Below are positions 1 through 7,515 of a DNA stretch of 64,000 nucleotides, piece by piece. Origin of the DNA: Myxococcus stipitatus. Its GTDB lineage: Bacteria; Myxococcota; Myxococcia; Myxococcales; Myxococcaceae. The stretch spans positions 2,108,001 through 2,172,000 of the forward strand of contig NZ_CP102770.1 in assembly GCF_038561935.1 (NCBI RefSeq), read 5' to 3'. The notes under the pieces are model-generated. The model worked only from the letters and a program-made list of their open reading frames with translations. It ran no database searches and was not told the DNA's origin. A program made the position numbers and the translations under genes. The stretch's first letter is position 1, and each line of letters begins with the position of its first letter.

Positions 1-427
1 CGCTCACGCCCTTCACCGAGGAGAGCGGCTGCCCCTCCTCCATGGCACGCCGAGCCAGGTCCTCCGCCTCGCCCTCGAACTCCACGCCGTCGAAGAGCAG
101 CGTGCCGTCATGCCAGCGCCGCGCGCTCACGGGCGCGAGCACGGGCGGCTGCTCCTCCGGCATCAGCTCCAGGGACTCGGCCACAGCGCCCTCGCGCACC
201 AGCCGGGTTCCCCACAGGTGGCCTCGCACGCGGGGAAGTGTGTCCAGGCCCTCGGGCCCGGCTGGCTCGCGCGCGGTGGCGTCGCGGCCTCGGAGCTCGA
301 AGCGCCACCACCCCGGCGCGACGGGGGGGGTGACACGGAGGCGTCGCGTGGCGGTGTCCACGGTGCCGCTGCCCAGGTATGGCAGCACCACCGACTCCGT
401 CTTGCCGAGGAACTTCCGGTAGTCCAC
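1..427 (-). CDS. Hypothetical protein, N-terminal part (runs off window start)
   Basis: Minus-strand frame open from a GTG at 427 to the window edge (142 codons visible). A GAGGAGGC ribosome-binding site lies just before the GTG, and only 34 bases separate it from the stop of the Ro60-like gene upstream, so the two are probably cotranscribed. The visible N-terminus starts VDYRKFLGKTESVVLPYLGS and is acidic, with tryptophan and proline in the middle (APGWWRFEL). I recognise no domain. The competing frames over this stretch are arginine/alanine-rich shadows. Its place directly behind the Ro60-like gene makes it a candidate partner in that system, but no function can be assigned from this fragment. 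Confidence 0.6.
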   Translation of the reverse strand, partial: MDYRKFLGKTESVVLPYLGSGTVDTATRRLRVTPPVAPGWWRFELRGRDATAREPAGPEGLDTLPRVRGHLWGTRLVREGAVAESLELMPEEQPPVLAPVSARRWHDGTLLFDGVEFEGEAEDLARRAMEEGQPLSSVKGVS

Positions 428-461
428 GACGCCTCCTCACTTCACCGCGATGACTTCGGGT

Positions 462-2225
462 TCACGCCACCTTCAGCAGCGGCGTGCGCATCACCCGGTC
501 CACCCAGCCGGACTGGCTGGCGCCGGGCAGCGTCGGCGCATCCATCAGCGCCTTGAGCACCCGAGGGACCTGGTAGGGGTCCGCGAACTGGTCCACGTTG
601 ACCTCGCTGAAGGGCACCCGCAGCTGGCTCGAGCACGTGCGGACCGTGTTTCCACGAGCCCCCGCCACACTCACCAGCAACGCCATGGCCGCCACCGAGT
701 AGCCGCAGTCGCGGAAGACACGGGCGAACTGGTCACCCGCCTCACCCGCCTCGTCGCCCACCACGATGACCACCAGCTTCGCCCCCTCCGGCACCTTCAC
801 GCCGCTTCGGTGCAGCGCGAGCACGCCGGCCGCGTGCGTCGTGCCTCCCGACGCCTTCAGCCCCGCGAGCATGTGCTGGACCGCCGTGCGGTTGGACGCC
901 TTGGGCTTGAGGACGGTGCCCGTCGTGTCGAACGCCGCGATGTGCAGCTTCTCCATCGGGAAGCCCGCGAGGATGCGCGCGAGCGCCTCCTTCGAGTTCT
1001 CGATGGCCCCCTCCATGGAGCCCGACTTGTCGATGAGGAACATCACCCGCACGTCGGTCTCCGCCGTCGCCTCCTCGACCGCCTTGCGGGCGGCGTTGTC
1101 GCTGGCCTCCTCCAGCTTCTGGCGCAGTACCTCGCTGCGCACGTTCTTCGCGATGTTCAGCGCCCGCTGGTCCGTCGCCGTCTGGATGGCCTTCTCCCAG
1201 CGCGCGCGGACCGACGGCTCCGCCAGCAGGCCCAGCTCCTCGAGCGTGGGCGTCATCAGCCGCAGGTCGCGGTCCGACAGCGAGGGCAGGAGCGCCGCCA
1301 TGATGGCCGGAGTCATCCCCAGGTCCTGCGGCAGTCGTCCCACGACCTCCTTGTAGGAGAGCCGCTCGTGCTCGATCCACTCGCAGATCTCCGCCTCCGA
1401 CAGCCCGTCGAAGCGCTCGCGCTTGACCAGCGTCAGCCCGTTGAGGCCCACCGTGCGGTGCCCGCTCTCGGCCTGCTTCTGCTTCCAGCCGAGCACCTCG
1501 AAGAAGCCCTGCGCGCGCGGCTTGTACCCCGCCTTGCGCGCCAGCTTCTTCAGCGTCTCCTTGTAGCCCGCCTTCACGAGCCCCTGGAGCATGGACACGT
1601 TGGCCTCACGCGCCGCGAGCCACCGCGCCGCCACGCGCTTCCAGCGGCCCATGGGCGGCTTGCGCGACGCCGGGTCACCGAAGCCCGCCTCGCGGTTGAG
1701 GCGCGCGATCTCCGGCTGCTCGAGCAGCTCCGCCACCCGCAGCACCGCCTTGGGCGTGAGCATGCGCGTGGACTTGCGCTCGTAGTGCAGCACCATGGCC
1801 TCGCCGATGGCGCGCCAGTCGTCGTCGTGGAACGCGACCTCGCCGCCGTCACCCTTCACGGGCAGGCCGGCGTGGCTCTGCACCAGCATCAGGGCACACG
1901 TGGCCACCTTCAGGTCGCGCCAGTCCGTCTGCGTCAGCGCGTACGAGGCGAAGTGCGCCATCAGCACCGAGTTGAGCTGGTAGATGTCCAGGAGCTGTCG
2001 GTAGAGATTCACCGCCGCGGGCACGAAGAGGCCGGGCTTCACCGGCTTGCCGACCGTGCGCTGCGCCGGCGTGGCGTAGGCGGCGGCGACCCAGGTGCCA
2101 TTCACATCCAGGCCCGGCCGGTTGTGCCACAGATGCGCGGAGCCGCTGAGCACCAGGTCCAGCAGTCGCTCGGCGGGGCCTCGCTGCGTCTCGGGAATCA
2201 GGGTGCTGTTCTGGGTCGTCGACAT
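462..2225 (-). CDS. Ro60-like (TROVE/vWA) RNA-binding protein
   Basis: 587 residues, close to Ro60 (about 540). The first 390 residues are helix-rich, as in the HEAT-like ring of Ro60, and include LTPAIMAALLPSLSDRDLR near 304-322. The C-terminal third is a von Willebrand A fold with a MIDAS motif (DKSGS at 399-403), a GGTTHAAG loop and the VIVVGDEAGE strand. Ro60 binds misfolded RNAs in the ring and Y RNA on its outer surface; bacterial versions are called Rsr. Two Y-RNA-like genes lie just upstream on the same strand, which is the main support for this call. The classic TROVE signature (GSEGGTYY-like) is not visible, so this is a divergent member; a plain vWA/HEAT protein is the alternative. 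Start ATG at 2225 behind AAGGGGGA. Confidence 0.68.
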   Translation of the reverse strand: MSTTQNSTLIPETQRGPAERLLDLVLSGSAHLWHNRPGLDVNGTWVAAAYATPAQRTVGKPVKPGLFVPAAVNLYRQLLDIYQLNSVLMAHFASYALTQTDWRDLKVATCALMLVQSHAGLPVKGDGGEVAFHDDDWRAIGEAMVLHYERKSTRMLTPKAVLRVAELLEQPEIARLNREAGFGDPASRKPPMGRWKRVAARWLAAREANVSMLQGLVKAGYKETLKKLARKAGYKPRAQGFFEVLGWKQKQAESGHRTVGLNGLTLVKRERFDGLSEAEICEWIEHERLSYKEVVGRLPQDLGMTPAIMAALLPSLSDRDLRLMTPTLEELGLLAEPSVRARWEKAIQTATDQRALNIAKNVRSEVLRQKLEEASDNAARKAVEEATAETDVRVMFLIDKSGSMEGAIENSKEALARILAGFPMEKLHIAAFDTTGTVLKPKASNRTAVQHMLAGLKASGGTTHAAGVLALHRSGVKVPEGAKLVVIVVGDEAGEAGDQFARVFRDCGYSVAAMALLVSVAGARGNTVRTCSSQLRVPFSEVNVDQFADPYQVPRVLKALMDAPTLPGASQSGWVDRVMRTPLLKVA

Positions 2226-2271
2226 GGGAGTCCCCCTTTCGGGACGTGCGGCGGGTCAGGCGCGGGGCGGA

Positions 2272-2343
2272 CCCCTGGCATCCGGTGCCAGGGGAGTGCA
2301 CCGCGCGTGGAGCGCACGGGGGCCTTCCGTGCTCGAGGCACGG
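2272..2343 (-). promoter_or_regulatory. Two perfect hairpins in the leader of the Ro60-like gene
   Basis: Between the Y RNA and the Ro60-like start are two exact inverted repeats. One has a 9-bp stem (2272-2280 with 2286-2294, 5-base loop); the other has a 6-bp stem (2327-2332 with 2338-2343, 5-base loop). Neither is followed by a U tract on the minus strand, so simple terminators are unlikely. They may separate the Y RNA from the mRNA by processing, or act as a leader structure. Their role is inferred only. Confidence 0.45.
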
Positions 2344-2371
2344 CCACACCCGCGCGAAGCTGTGAGGAGAG

Positions 2372-2520
2372 AAGAAAGAAAGTGCGCCCGAGTGACGAGG
2401 CCGATGCTGCTTGGATTAACGGTCCAGTGTTCTGCCGATTGAACTACGGGACCTGACGGTCCCGGCGGGATTCGAACCCGCATCTCTCAGGCGTGTCTGG
2501 CCCCGTCGGCCGGGCGCGAA
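2372..2520 (-). ncRNA. Y-RNA-like (Yrl) ncRNA 1, permuted tRNA-like domain
   Basis: Read on the minus strand. The outer helix is 2511-2517 with 2384-2390 (7 bp), then a 3x3 internal loop (2508-2510 / 2391-2393), then 2499-2507 with 2394-2402 (9 bp, one G-U). Inside are a T arm (stem 2477-2481/2465-2469, loop TTCGAAT) and a 7-bp acceptor-like stem closed by GTCA (2458-2464 / 2447-2453). A D arm with GG in its loop (GTTC/GAAC, 2429-2444) follows, then an anticodon-like arm (2411-2427; triplet GTT, but C instead of U33). The T half precedes the D half, so this is a circularly permuted cloverleaf and not a tRNA gene. A CTTTCTTTCTTC tract follows the helix. Bacterial Y RNAs have this architecture. 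The ends are approximate. Confidence 0.82.
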
Positions 2521-2561
2521 TCCGTGGGATTCGAGGCGGTGGCTTCAGCGGTCGCGGACGT

Positions 2562-3269
2562 CTACGAGTAGACGCACACGTCGCCGTGAACCGGGAACTT
2601 CGCCACGTCCTTGCCGCCCCGGTAGGTCTTCCGTGCGGGGACGGAGACCAGCTCCCAGGTCGGGAGCACCACTGCCGTCAATGAGCGGCCGTACACGCAG
2701 CCCGTGTCGATGCCCACCGCGTACTCGGTGACGAGGGGCTTGTCGAAGACGGTGTGCCCGAAGATGACCCGCTCCGGCCCTTGCCAGTAGTGGGTCCAGA
2801 ACTTCCAGTCCGCCGGTGCCTTGGAGGGCCAGTAGCTCTTCTTCGCCGGGGGCTGGATGCACTGCGCATGGAGCAGGTGGTACGGGTCCTGCGCCTCGAC
2901 GGGAATGCCTGGCATCATGCCGGCGTGCACGACGATGGCGTTGTGCTCCGGCAACCGGAGGAAGCGGGGGAGCCGGGCCATCCACTCGAAGTGCTCGGGC
3001 TCCAGCACCTGACGCGTCTCCAGGTGGTCCGGAGTGAGGCGCTCCGCGGCGCGGTGGCGCTGTTGGAGCTGGGTCTCCTCGTGGTTGCCGAGGACGGCCT
3101 CGTGCCGCATGGCCAGCTCCACGCACTCGCGCCGCTTGGGACCCCGGTCGACCAGGTCCCCGGCGAAGATGACCCGGTCGCTGGCGGTGGCGCCCACCTT
3201 GGCGAGCAGCTCGAGGGCCTCGTCATGGCAGCCATGGAGGTCTCCGATGACGATGGTGCGGGGGGACAT
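2562..3269 (-). CDS. PPP-superfamily metallophosphoesterase (calcineurin-like)
   Basis: 235 residues with the complete binuclear-metal signature in order: GDLHG near 9-13, GDLVDRG near 38-44, GNHE near 62-65, HAG near 117 and FGHT near 174. These residues bind two metal ions in ApaH, PrpE, PP1-type phosphatases and the phosphatase domain of bacterial Pnkp RNA-repair enzymes. ATG at 3269 is preceded by AAGGAA; the longer open frame upstream is discarded because it runs through the Y RNA. Located between two Y-RNA-like genes and upstream of the Ro60-like gene, all on one strand. That placement suggests an RNA-end or nucleotide phosphatase, but the substrate cannot be read from sequence. Alternatives are a diadenosine tetraphosphatase or a protein phosphatase. 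Confidence 0.88.
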   Translation of the reverse strand: MSPRTIVIGDLHGCHDEALELLAKVGATASDRVIFAGDLVDRGPKRRECVELAMRHEAVLGNHEETQLQQRHRAAERLTPDHLETRQVLEPEHFEWMARLPRFLRLPEHNAIVVHAGMMPGIPVEAQDPYHLLHAQCIQPPAKKSYWPSKAPADWKFWTHYWQGPERVIFGHTVFDKPLVTEYAVGIDTGCVYGRSLTAVVLPTWELVSVPARKTYRGGKDVAKFPVHGDVCVYS

Positions 3270-3281
3270 GACACGGTTCCT

Positions 3282-3418
3282 TGGAAAGAAGGGGAGCGCC
3301 CGAGTTGGAAGGCCGGAGGGCTGAATTATCAGTTCAGTGCCGGACCGCCGGCGAGACCCCCCGAGGGGGGCTTGGAGTCGAACCAAGAGCTTGTGGGGCC
3401 TTCCTGCCGGGCGCTCGA
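3282..3418 (-). ncRNA. Y-RNA-like (Yrl) ncRNA 2, permuted tRNA-like domain
   Basis: Minus strand. The outer helix is perfect over 9 bp (3408-3416 with 3294-3302), followed by an internal loop (3405-3407 / 3303-3306) and a perfect 8-bp helix (3397-3404 with 3307-3314). Inside: T arm with TTCGACT loop (stem 3383-3387/3371-3375), a C5/G5 acceptor-like stem with a CTCG loop (3357-3370), a D-like hairpin (3339-3352) and an anticodon-like arm with a perfect 5-bp stem (3321-3325/3333-3337). The 7-base loop CTGATAA has a normal U33 and an Ile-like GAT triplet. The helix and internal loop match the other two Y RNAs although the tRNA-like parts differ, which is the signature of conserved structure. A pyrimidine tail (CTTCTTTCC) follows. 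It lies just upstream of the metallophosphatase. Confidence 0.8.
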
Positions 3419-3721
3419 AAGCAGTGCGGCCAGGGACGCGGACCCCCGGATTTCCTGACGGGCAACCTGGCCGCCTCGGCGAGGTTCCGCCCAGGGGCCG
3501 CCGTGCCGGGCCCTGAGGGAGCGTGGGCTCGGCCGGCCGTCTGCGACGACTCATCGCGAGCTTCCATGGACGTGTGGATGCCATTGCACCGCATGGGCTC
3601 GTGACAGCTTGCACTCCATTGCACCAGGGTGTGCAGGGATTTGCACAACCAGAAATCGTCCTCGGACATGGTAGAGAGCATTCAGGAGCCGATTCACATG
3701 ATGCTGTTCGAGGGGAAGTCG
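3419..3721. other. Intergenic region between Y RNA and Cys-rich lipoprotein gene
   Basis: About 300 bases between a minus-strand Y RNA and a plus-strand lipoprotein gene, so it should hold promoters in both directions. I see no convincing -35/-10 pair. It contains a motif of about 25 bases (3438-3463) shared with the region upstream of the ECF sigma gene at 5.5 kb. The stretch 3585-3640 has several repeats of TGCA-containing words (ATTGCACC, TTGCACTCC, ATTGCACCAGG, TTTGCACAACC) of unknown meaning. Confidence 0.5.
3438..3463 (+). repeat. Shared intergenic motif, copy A
   Basis: GCGGACCCCCGG, then A, then TTTCCTGACGGGC. It matches 5289-5315 except for one base and is found in both cases roughly 250-270 bases upstream of a plus-strand gene. 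It could be a regulatory site or a remnant of a small repeat. This copy has no inverted partner nearby. Confidence 0.55.
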
Positions 3722-5185
3722 ATGCGCCGTTTCTACACAGGGTTGTTGCTGGCCGCGCTTGGGGGCGTGGGCTGCGGGGATACGAACCCCAGGGAGTCGG
3801 ACAAGAATGGAAGTCATGGGGAGACATTCCATGACCTCTACAAGAGTGGTTCTCGCCTCAAGGTGACGGCGGCGACGACGCGCGAGGGATTGCGTTGGCC
3901 CTTCGGGTTGTCCGACACGAGCCTGCTGAACAGCTGTAGCTGGGAGCAGACCGCCGCGGACGGTACCTACTCTTGTGTGGCGGGGCTCGAGGACACCTTC
4001 TCCGATTCCGATGTCTTGTACTACTTCGATGCGGGGTGCACCGAGGGGCTCTATTCCGCCTTCTGGCCGCTGTTTCCTGGCGACATCGTCGCGAAGGAGC
4101 CGGCGAGCTGCGGTGAGGGGCTCCGGCGTTTCCACTTTGTTGGAGAGGCTGTCACGGGCGCGGTGTACCTGCGGAACATGGATGGCACCTGCCGGCTGGC
4201 CCCGGGCGGCTCGGTGGCCCGTCTCTATCGAGTCGGCGCCGAAGTCCCCGCGGAGACCTTCGTTCGCGGTCGCGTGAAGCCGGCGCGGACCTCCGGTGGT
4301 GTCACGGTCCAGGTCATCGAGGGCGAGGACGGCTCCGTGTCGCCGTATCGCCTCGAGGAGAACCAGCACAAGTCCTCCTGCATCCCGCAGCTCGCACAGG
4401 ACGAGAAGTTCCGCTGCATGCCATTCGGCCTTGACGTCGCGGTGAGCTACTCCTCGGCTCTCTTCGCGAACGCGACCTGTAACGAGCCCGCCTATTCCCA
4501 GATGGACTGCGAGGCGCCGGCCCGGTTCGCGGTGGCGGTCGAGACCCGCGGCTGCGAGCGCAAGGTGCGTGTCCATGCGGTGGCGGAGCGGATTCCGGTG
4601 GTCTTCACGTCGAACGAAGGCCAGTGCAGCTCCTCGGGCCTGGTGGGCAACGGCGACGACATGCGCTTCTACCGGGCGGGGAGCGAGCTTCCCGCCGAGA
4701 CCTGGCCGGAGGCGACCAAGGTCGACCTCTCGACGCATGGCCGGCTCAAGCTGCGAGGCATGAAGCTGGGTGACTCGGTCGTCGTCCCCACGGAGGTGTT
4801 CGACACCACGCTGGGCACGCGCTGCCAGTTCATGGTGGTGAACTCGAATGCCCAGGTGCGCTGCGTCCCCAGTTCCAGCTTCGACGACTCGCTGGAGAGC
4901 TACTCGGACGCGCAGTGCACGCAGCTCCTGGCGAGCTCCTTCACCGCCAACTGCGATGAGGGGGCCGAGGCCTATGCGGTCAGCTACGGGGACACCGAGG
5001 AGGCGTTCTTCCGGGTGTACTCCCTGGGCGCCAGGTACGAGGGCGACGTCATCTACGAGCGGCAAACGCTGGGTTCACAGACGCGCTGCGTCCAGTCCGT
5101 GAAGGATCCGGAGAGCACCTACCGGGCCGTCACGGGCGAATTGCCCTTCGAATCGATGGCCCTGGGCGCGATGGAACTCGAGTGA
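3722..5185 (+). CDS. Secreted lipoprotein with three cysteine-rich modules
   Basis: 487 residues from ATG 3722, chosen because AGGGGAAG precedes it and a lipoprotein signal peptide follows at once (MRRFYTGLLLAALGGVGC, lipobox GVGC). After the signal the protein repeats a module about three times: a cysteine, 12-15 residues, a second cysteine followed by VAG/MPF/VPS, then an aromatic/Ser-rich stretch ending in a third cysteine (FDAGCTEG, FANATCNEP, YSDAQCTQ). The spacing suggests disulphide-bonded outer-surface or periplasmic domains. I recognise no enzyme motif. It is a single gene, followed by a 358-base gap before an ECF sigma gene. Function unknown. Confidence 0.85.
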   Translation: MRRFYTGLLLAALGGVGCGDTNPRESDKNGSHGETFHDLYKSGSRLKVTAATTREGLRWPFGLSDTSLLNSCSWEQTAADGTYSCVAGLEDTFSDSDVLYYFDAGCTEGLYSAFWPLFPGDIVAKEPASCGEGLRRFHFVGEAVTGAVYLRNMDGTCRLAPGGSVARLYRVGAEVPAETFVRGRVKPARTSGGVTVQVIEGEDGSVSPYRLEENQHKSSCIPQLAQDEKFRCMPFGLDVAVSYSSALFANATCNEPAYSQMDCEAPARFAVAVETRGCERKVRVHAVAERIPVVFTSNEGQCSSSGLVGNGDDMRFYRAGSELPAETWPEATKVDLSTHGRLKLRGMKLGDSVVVPTEVFDTTLGTRCQFMVVNSNAQVRCVPSSSFDDSLESYSDAQCTQLLASSFTANCDEGAEAYAVSYGDTEEAFFRVYSLGARYEGDVIYERQTLGSQTRCVQSVKDPESTYRAVTGELPFESMALGAMELE

Positions 5186-5543
5186 CGTCCTCGTGAGTCA
5201 TCGACGGAGGCTGGAGGGGGGGCTGGCCGAGCCACTGCCGCCCACACTTGAGGTGGGTCTCCATGGGCGGTTCCGGGCCGGACCCCCGGCGGACCCCCGG
5301 TTTTCCTGACGGGCCATTTCCCGCTCCCCCGCCTGCCCTCCCCGGGGGGATGATTTGTCAGGAAACCGGCGCCGGCCGGGTCGGGGCTTCTGGAGGCCTT
5401 GCTGTCCGGTTGTCCGGGCGGCCATGGCCTCCTGCTCCACTCGGAGGCTGCCTGCGGATGCCAACGTGGTACCTTGCCGCGCCACATCCCTGTAATTCCA
5501 TCTCCCGGGGCGGTTCTCCGGGCACAGCCCTCAGGTCCTTCCG
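5186..5543. other. Intergenic region upstream of ECF sigma gene
   Basis: 358 bases without a coding frame that looks real. It holds the second copy of the shared motif and its inverted partner, described separately. The remainder is G- or C-run rich. No further RNA structure like the Y RNAs was found here. Confidence 0.5.
5289..5378. repeat. Shared motif copy B forming an inverted repeat
   Basis: The left arm includes CCGGTTTTCCTGAC (about 5297-5310) and the right arm GTCAGGAAACCGG (about 5358-5371), reverse complements apart from one extra T, separated by about 45 bases with C and G runs. The left arm lies within the motif GGCGGACCCCCGG then TTTTCCTGACGGGC, also present at 3438-3463. It could be a large operator or a folded leader of the sigma gene at 5544. 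Confidence 0.55.
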
Positions 5544-6215
5544 GTGTACGAGCAGCTCTCGGATGACGAATTGTTCGCGGAGGTCGTTCGACGCCGCGCC
5601 ACGGGTGAGCCCATTGGAGGCCCACTCGGTACGTTGGTTCAACGATGGGGCCGGCCTGCCCGGTACGTCATCAGCAAGATTCAGTCGAGCTACGGCCGAG
5701 GGTCCCCCGCGGACGCGGACGAGCTCTACCAGGACGCGGTCGGCAAGTTCATCGACCGGGGGCTGGACCAGTTTCGGGGCGTCTCCCAGCAGATGCCGGG
5801 CCGGAGTGCGTCTCCCAAGACGTTCTTCCTGCGCATCGTCAAGCACGTGGCCATCGACTTCTACCGGCGGCACCGCGAGGAGCTCGCGGCGCCTCCGTCG
5901 GACCCCGATGACGCCATGGAAGAGCCGCCTTCCGAGCGGGCTCGCGCGATGGAGATGGGCCGAAGGACCGAGGAGCGGGCGGACGCCCAGGAGCTGTACT
6001 GGGCCGCGTTCGCACGACTCCAGCAGGAGCACCCCAAGGAAGCCTCGGCATGGGAGCTGTACCACCACGAGGACGTAGAGGACCACGAGGAATGCGCCCG
6101 TCGCCTGAACATCACCGTGGTCAACTCCTACAAGCGCGTCAGCCGCGCCCAGGCCTACTTGAAGCTCTACTTGCTGGATCTCCAGCGCGAGTCACCACGC
6201 GGGGAGGAAGCGTGA
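5544..6215 (+). CDS. ECF-type RNA polymerase sigma factor
   Basis: 223 residues from GTG 5544. The middle holds a region-2-like segment (DELYQDAVGKFIDRG and, after it, FFLRIVKHVAIDFYRRHRE), the part that binds core polymerase and the -10 element. The C-terminus (about 180-215) has a region-4-like helix-turn-helix (CARRLNITVVNSYKRVSRAQ). It is followed after 46 bases by a gene with two HxxxCxxC motifs, the usual partner arrangement for an anti-sigma factor. An inverted repeat upstream could be its regulatory site. The regulon cannot be read, though the same motif occurs upstream of the lipoprotein gene at 3722. Confidence 0.85.
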   Translation: MYEQLSDDELFAEVVRRRATGEPIGGPLGTLVQRWGRPARYVISKIQSSYGRGSPADADELYQDAVGKFIDRGLDQFRGVSQQMPGRSASPKTFFLRIVKHVAIDFYRRHREELAAPPSDPDDAMEEPPSERARAMEMGRRTEERADAQELYWAAFARLQQEHPKEASAWELYHHEDVEDHEECARRLNITVVNSYKRVSRAQAYLKLYLLDLQRESPRGEEA

Positions 6216-6261
6216 GCCTCCTTCCCGGCAGCACCCCGGGGTTTTCAGGAGGAATGAATTC

Positions 6262-7449
6262 ATGAACATCGATGCCATGTCTCGCTACGCCACCCGTCGC
6301 GCTCAGCTCTCCGAGGCGACGACCGCTCCAGGGGCCGTCCTCGAAGCCGCGGGGGACTTGTTGAGGCGGGCGACCCGGATGGGGACCGAAGGTGTGGAGG
6401 CGGCCCTGCGGGGCCTCGGTCGAGCGGCGGTCGAGACATGGATTCAAGCGCAGAAACCCCAGGCCCTCCAGCCCGTGCTGTTGAGAGCCGCGGAAGAAGC
6501 GATGGAAGTGGTGCTGGATGGCGGGGAGGAGGCCGAGGTGTGGCGGGCCTCCGCGCTGGAGGGACTGGCCGCCCGGGACCGGGCCGCCTCCGCGGCGGTG
6601 GCCCTGGCCGCCTGGGAAGGTCTCCACGGCGCTCTCCAAGGTGACGCGGGCCGGAGTCGCGACGCATTTCTGGCGGCGCTCGGGAGCTTGGATTCATTGC
6701 TTCGTCCGCGTGCGCGCTGGTTCATCCCGCTCAATCCGCAGCGCCGGCAGGAGCTGGACCTCCTCGAGCCCGCCGAGCAGGAGAAGTCCTGGTGGTTCTC
6801 GTCGCGAGCGGGCTGCGATGACCTGGTGGCCACGTGGACGGGCGGGCCGCAGACGTCTTCCTCGCACCTGCAGGGCTGTGTCGAGTGCCGGGCGGACATC
6901 GCGGATGCCGCGCCCGTGGACGCTCCACCCCGCCGCCACCTCACGCAGGATGACCTGTGGCGCTTCGACATGGGCCTGATGTCCGCCGATGAGCGCGAGC
7001 GCGTGGACGCGCACACCGCGCGCTGTGGCGAGTGCGCCCAGGCGGTGCTGGCCCTGGGCGAAGGTGACGATGCGATTGAAGAGGCCCTGGAGATGGAGGA
7101 TGGCGAGGCGGGCGTGACGCGTGCCGCGCGTTCTTCCCGCGCCCCGGTGTCGCAGCGCCCCTCCGCGGCGCGCCATCCGGAGTCGCGCGAGGTGTTGGAG
7201 GAGCGGCGGGACTTTCGCGTGGTGCTCGTTCGTGAGCGTCAGCGCGTTCGCCTGGTGGTGCAGCCCTTGTCCGGCCGGACGGTGACGGCGGCCGTGTTCC
7301 TCAGTCCGGGCCGTCCTTCCCTCAAGCCCACGTCGGGCCCGGAAGGTCTGGCGTTCGACCTCTCGTCCGCGTCCGCCACGGGCGCGCGCTCCGCGCACCT
7401 CACGGTGCAGGCTGGAACCGAGACGCTGGAGCGGGACTTCGCCTTCTGA
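6262..7449 (+). CDS. Putative zinc-finger anti-sigma factor-like regulator
   Basis: 395 residues. ATG 6262 follows a strong AGGAGGA site. The N-terminal 200 residues are helical and alanine/glutamate-rich. Two zinc-binding anti-sigma signatures follow, HLQGCVEC near 202 and HTARCGEC near 252, each H-x3-C-x2-C. The C-terminal 100 residues (ERRDFRVVLVRERQRVRLVVQ onward) look like a small beta-rich domain. No transmembrane helix is evident, so it would be cytoplasmic. The sigma gene just upstream makes control of that sigma factor the likely role. A duplicated zinc motif in one anti-sigma protein is less usual. Confidence 0.72.
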   Translation: MNIDAMSRYATRRAQLSEATTAPGAVLEAAGDLLRRATRMGTEGVEAALRGLGRAAVETWIQAQKPQALQPVLLRAAEEAMEVVLDGGEEAEVWRASALEGLAARDRAASAAVALAAWEGLHGALQGDAGRSRDAFLAALGSLDSLLRPRARWFIPLNPQRRQELDLLEPAEQEKSWWFSSRAGCDDLVATWTGGPQTSSSHLQGCVECRADIADAAPVDAPPRRHLTQDDLWRFDMGLMSADERERVDAHTARCGECAQAVLALGEGDDAIEEALEMEDGEAGVTRAARSSRAPVSQRPSAARHPESREVLEERRDFRVVLVRERQRVRLVVQPLSGRTVTAAVFLSPGRPSLKPTSGPEGLAFDLSSASATGARSAHLTVQAGTETLERDFAF

Positions 7450-7465
7450 AGTCCGCTCGCGGGAC

Positions 7466-7493
7466 GGGGCCCTCGCGCGGCGCGCGGGGCCCC
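7466..7493. terminator. Strong GC hairpin between convergent genes
   Basis: A near-perfect inverted repeat begins GGGGCCC and ends GGGCCCC, with CGCGC/GCGCG continuing the stem. It lies between the plus-strand regulator (stop 7449) and the minus-strand secreted protein (stop 7516). There is only a weak T run (TGGTTCTTCC) on the plus side. It could serve both directions. Confidence 0.6.
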
Positions 7494-7515
7494 TGGTTCT
7501 TCCACGACGGGTTGC

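Noticed and set aside
450..2456. A 668-codon plus-strand frame over the Ro60-like gene
   Set aside because: Shadow frame rich in Arg, His and Leu without motifs; it also runs through the Y RNA.
2405..2482. A tRNA-Asn gene (GTT anticodon, TTCGAA T loop)
   Set aside because: Both halves exist but in reversed order on the same strand, with the acceptor stem closed by GTCA and C in place of U33. It is read as the tRNA-like part of a Y RNA.
3321..3387. A tRNA-Ile gene (GAT anticodon loop)
   Set aside because: T arm precedes the D and anticodon arms on the transcribed strand, and the acceptor stem is only a C5/G5 hairpin, so no canonical tRNA can form.
5165..5300. A fourth Y RNA (GTCACTCG on the minus strand near 5178)
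   Set aside because: No pairing strand, no TTCGA T loop and no acceptor-like hairpin nearby; the match is at the end of the lipoprotein gene.
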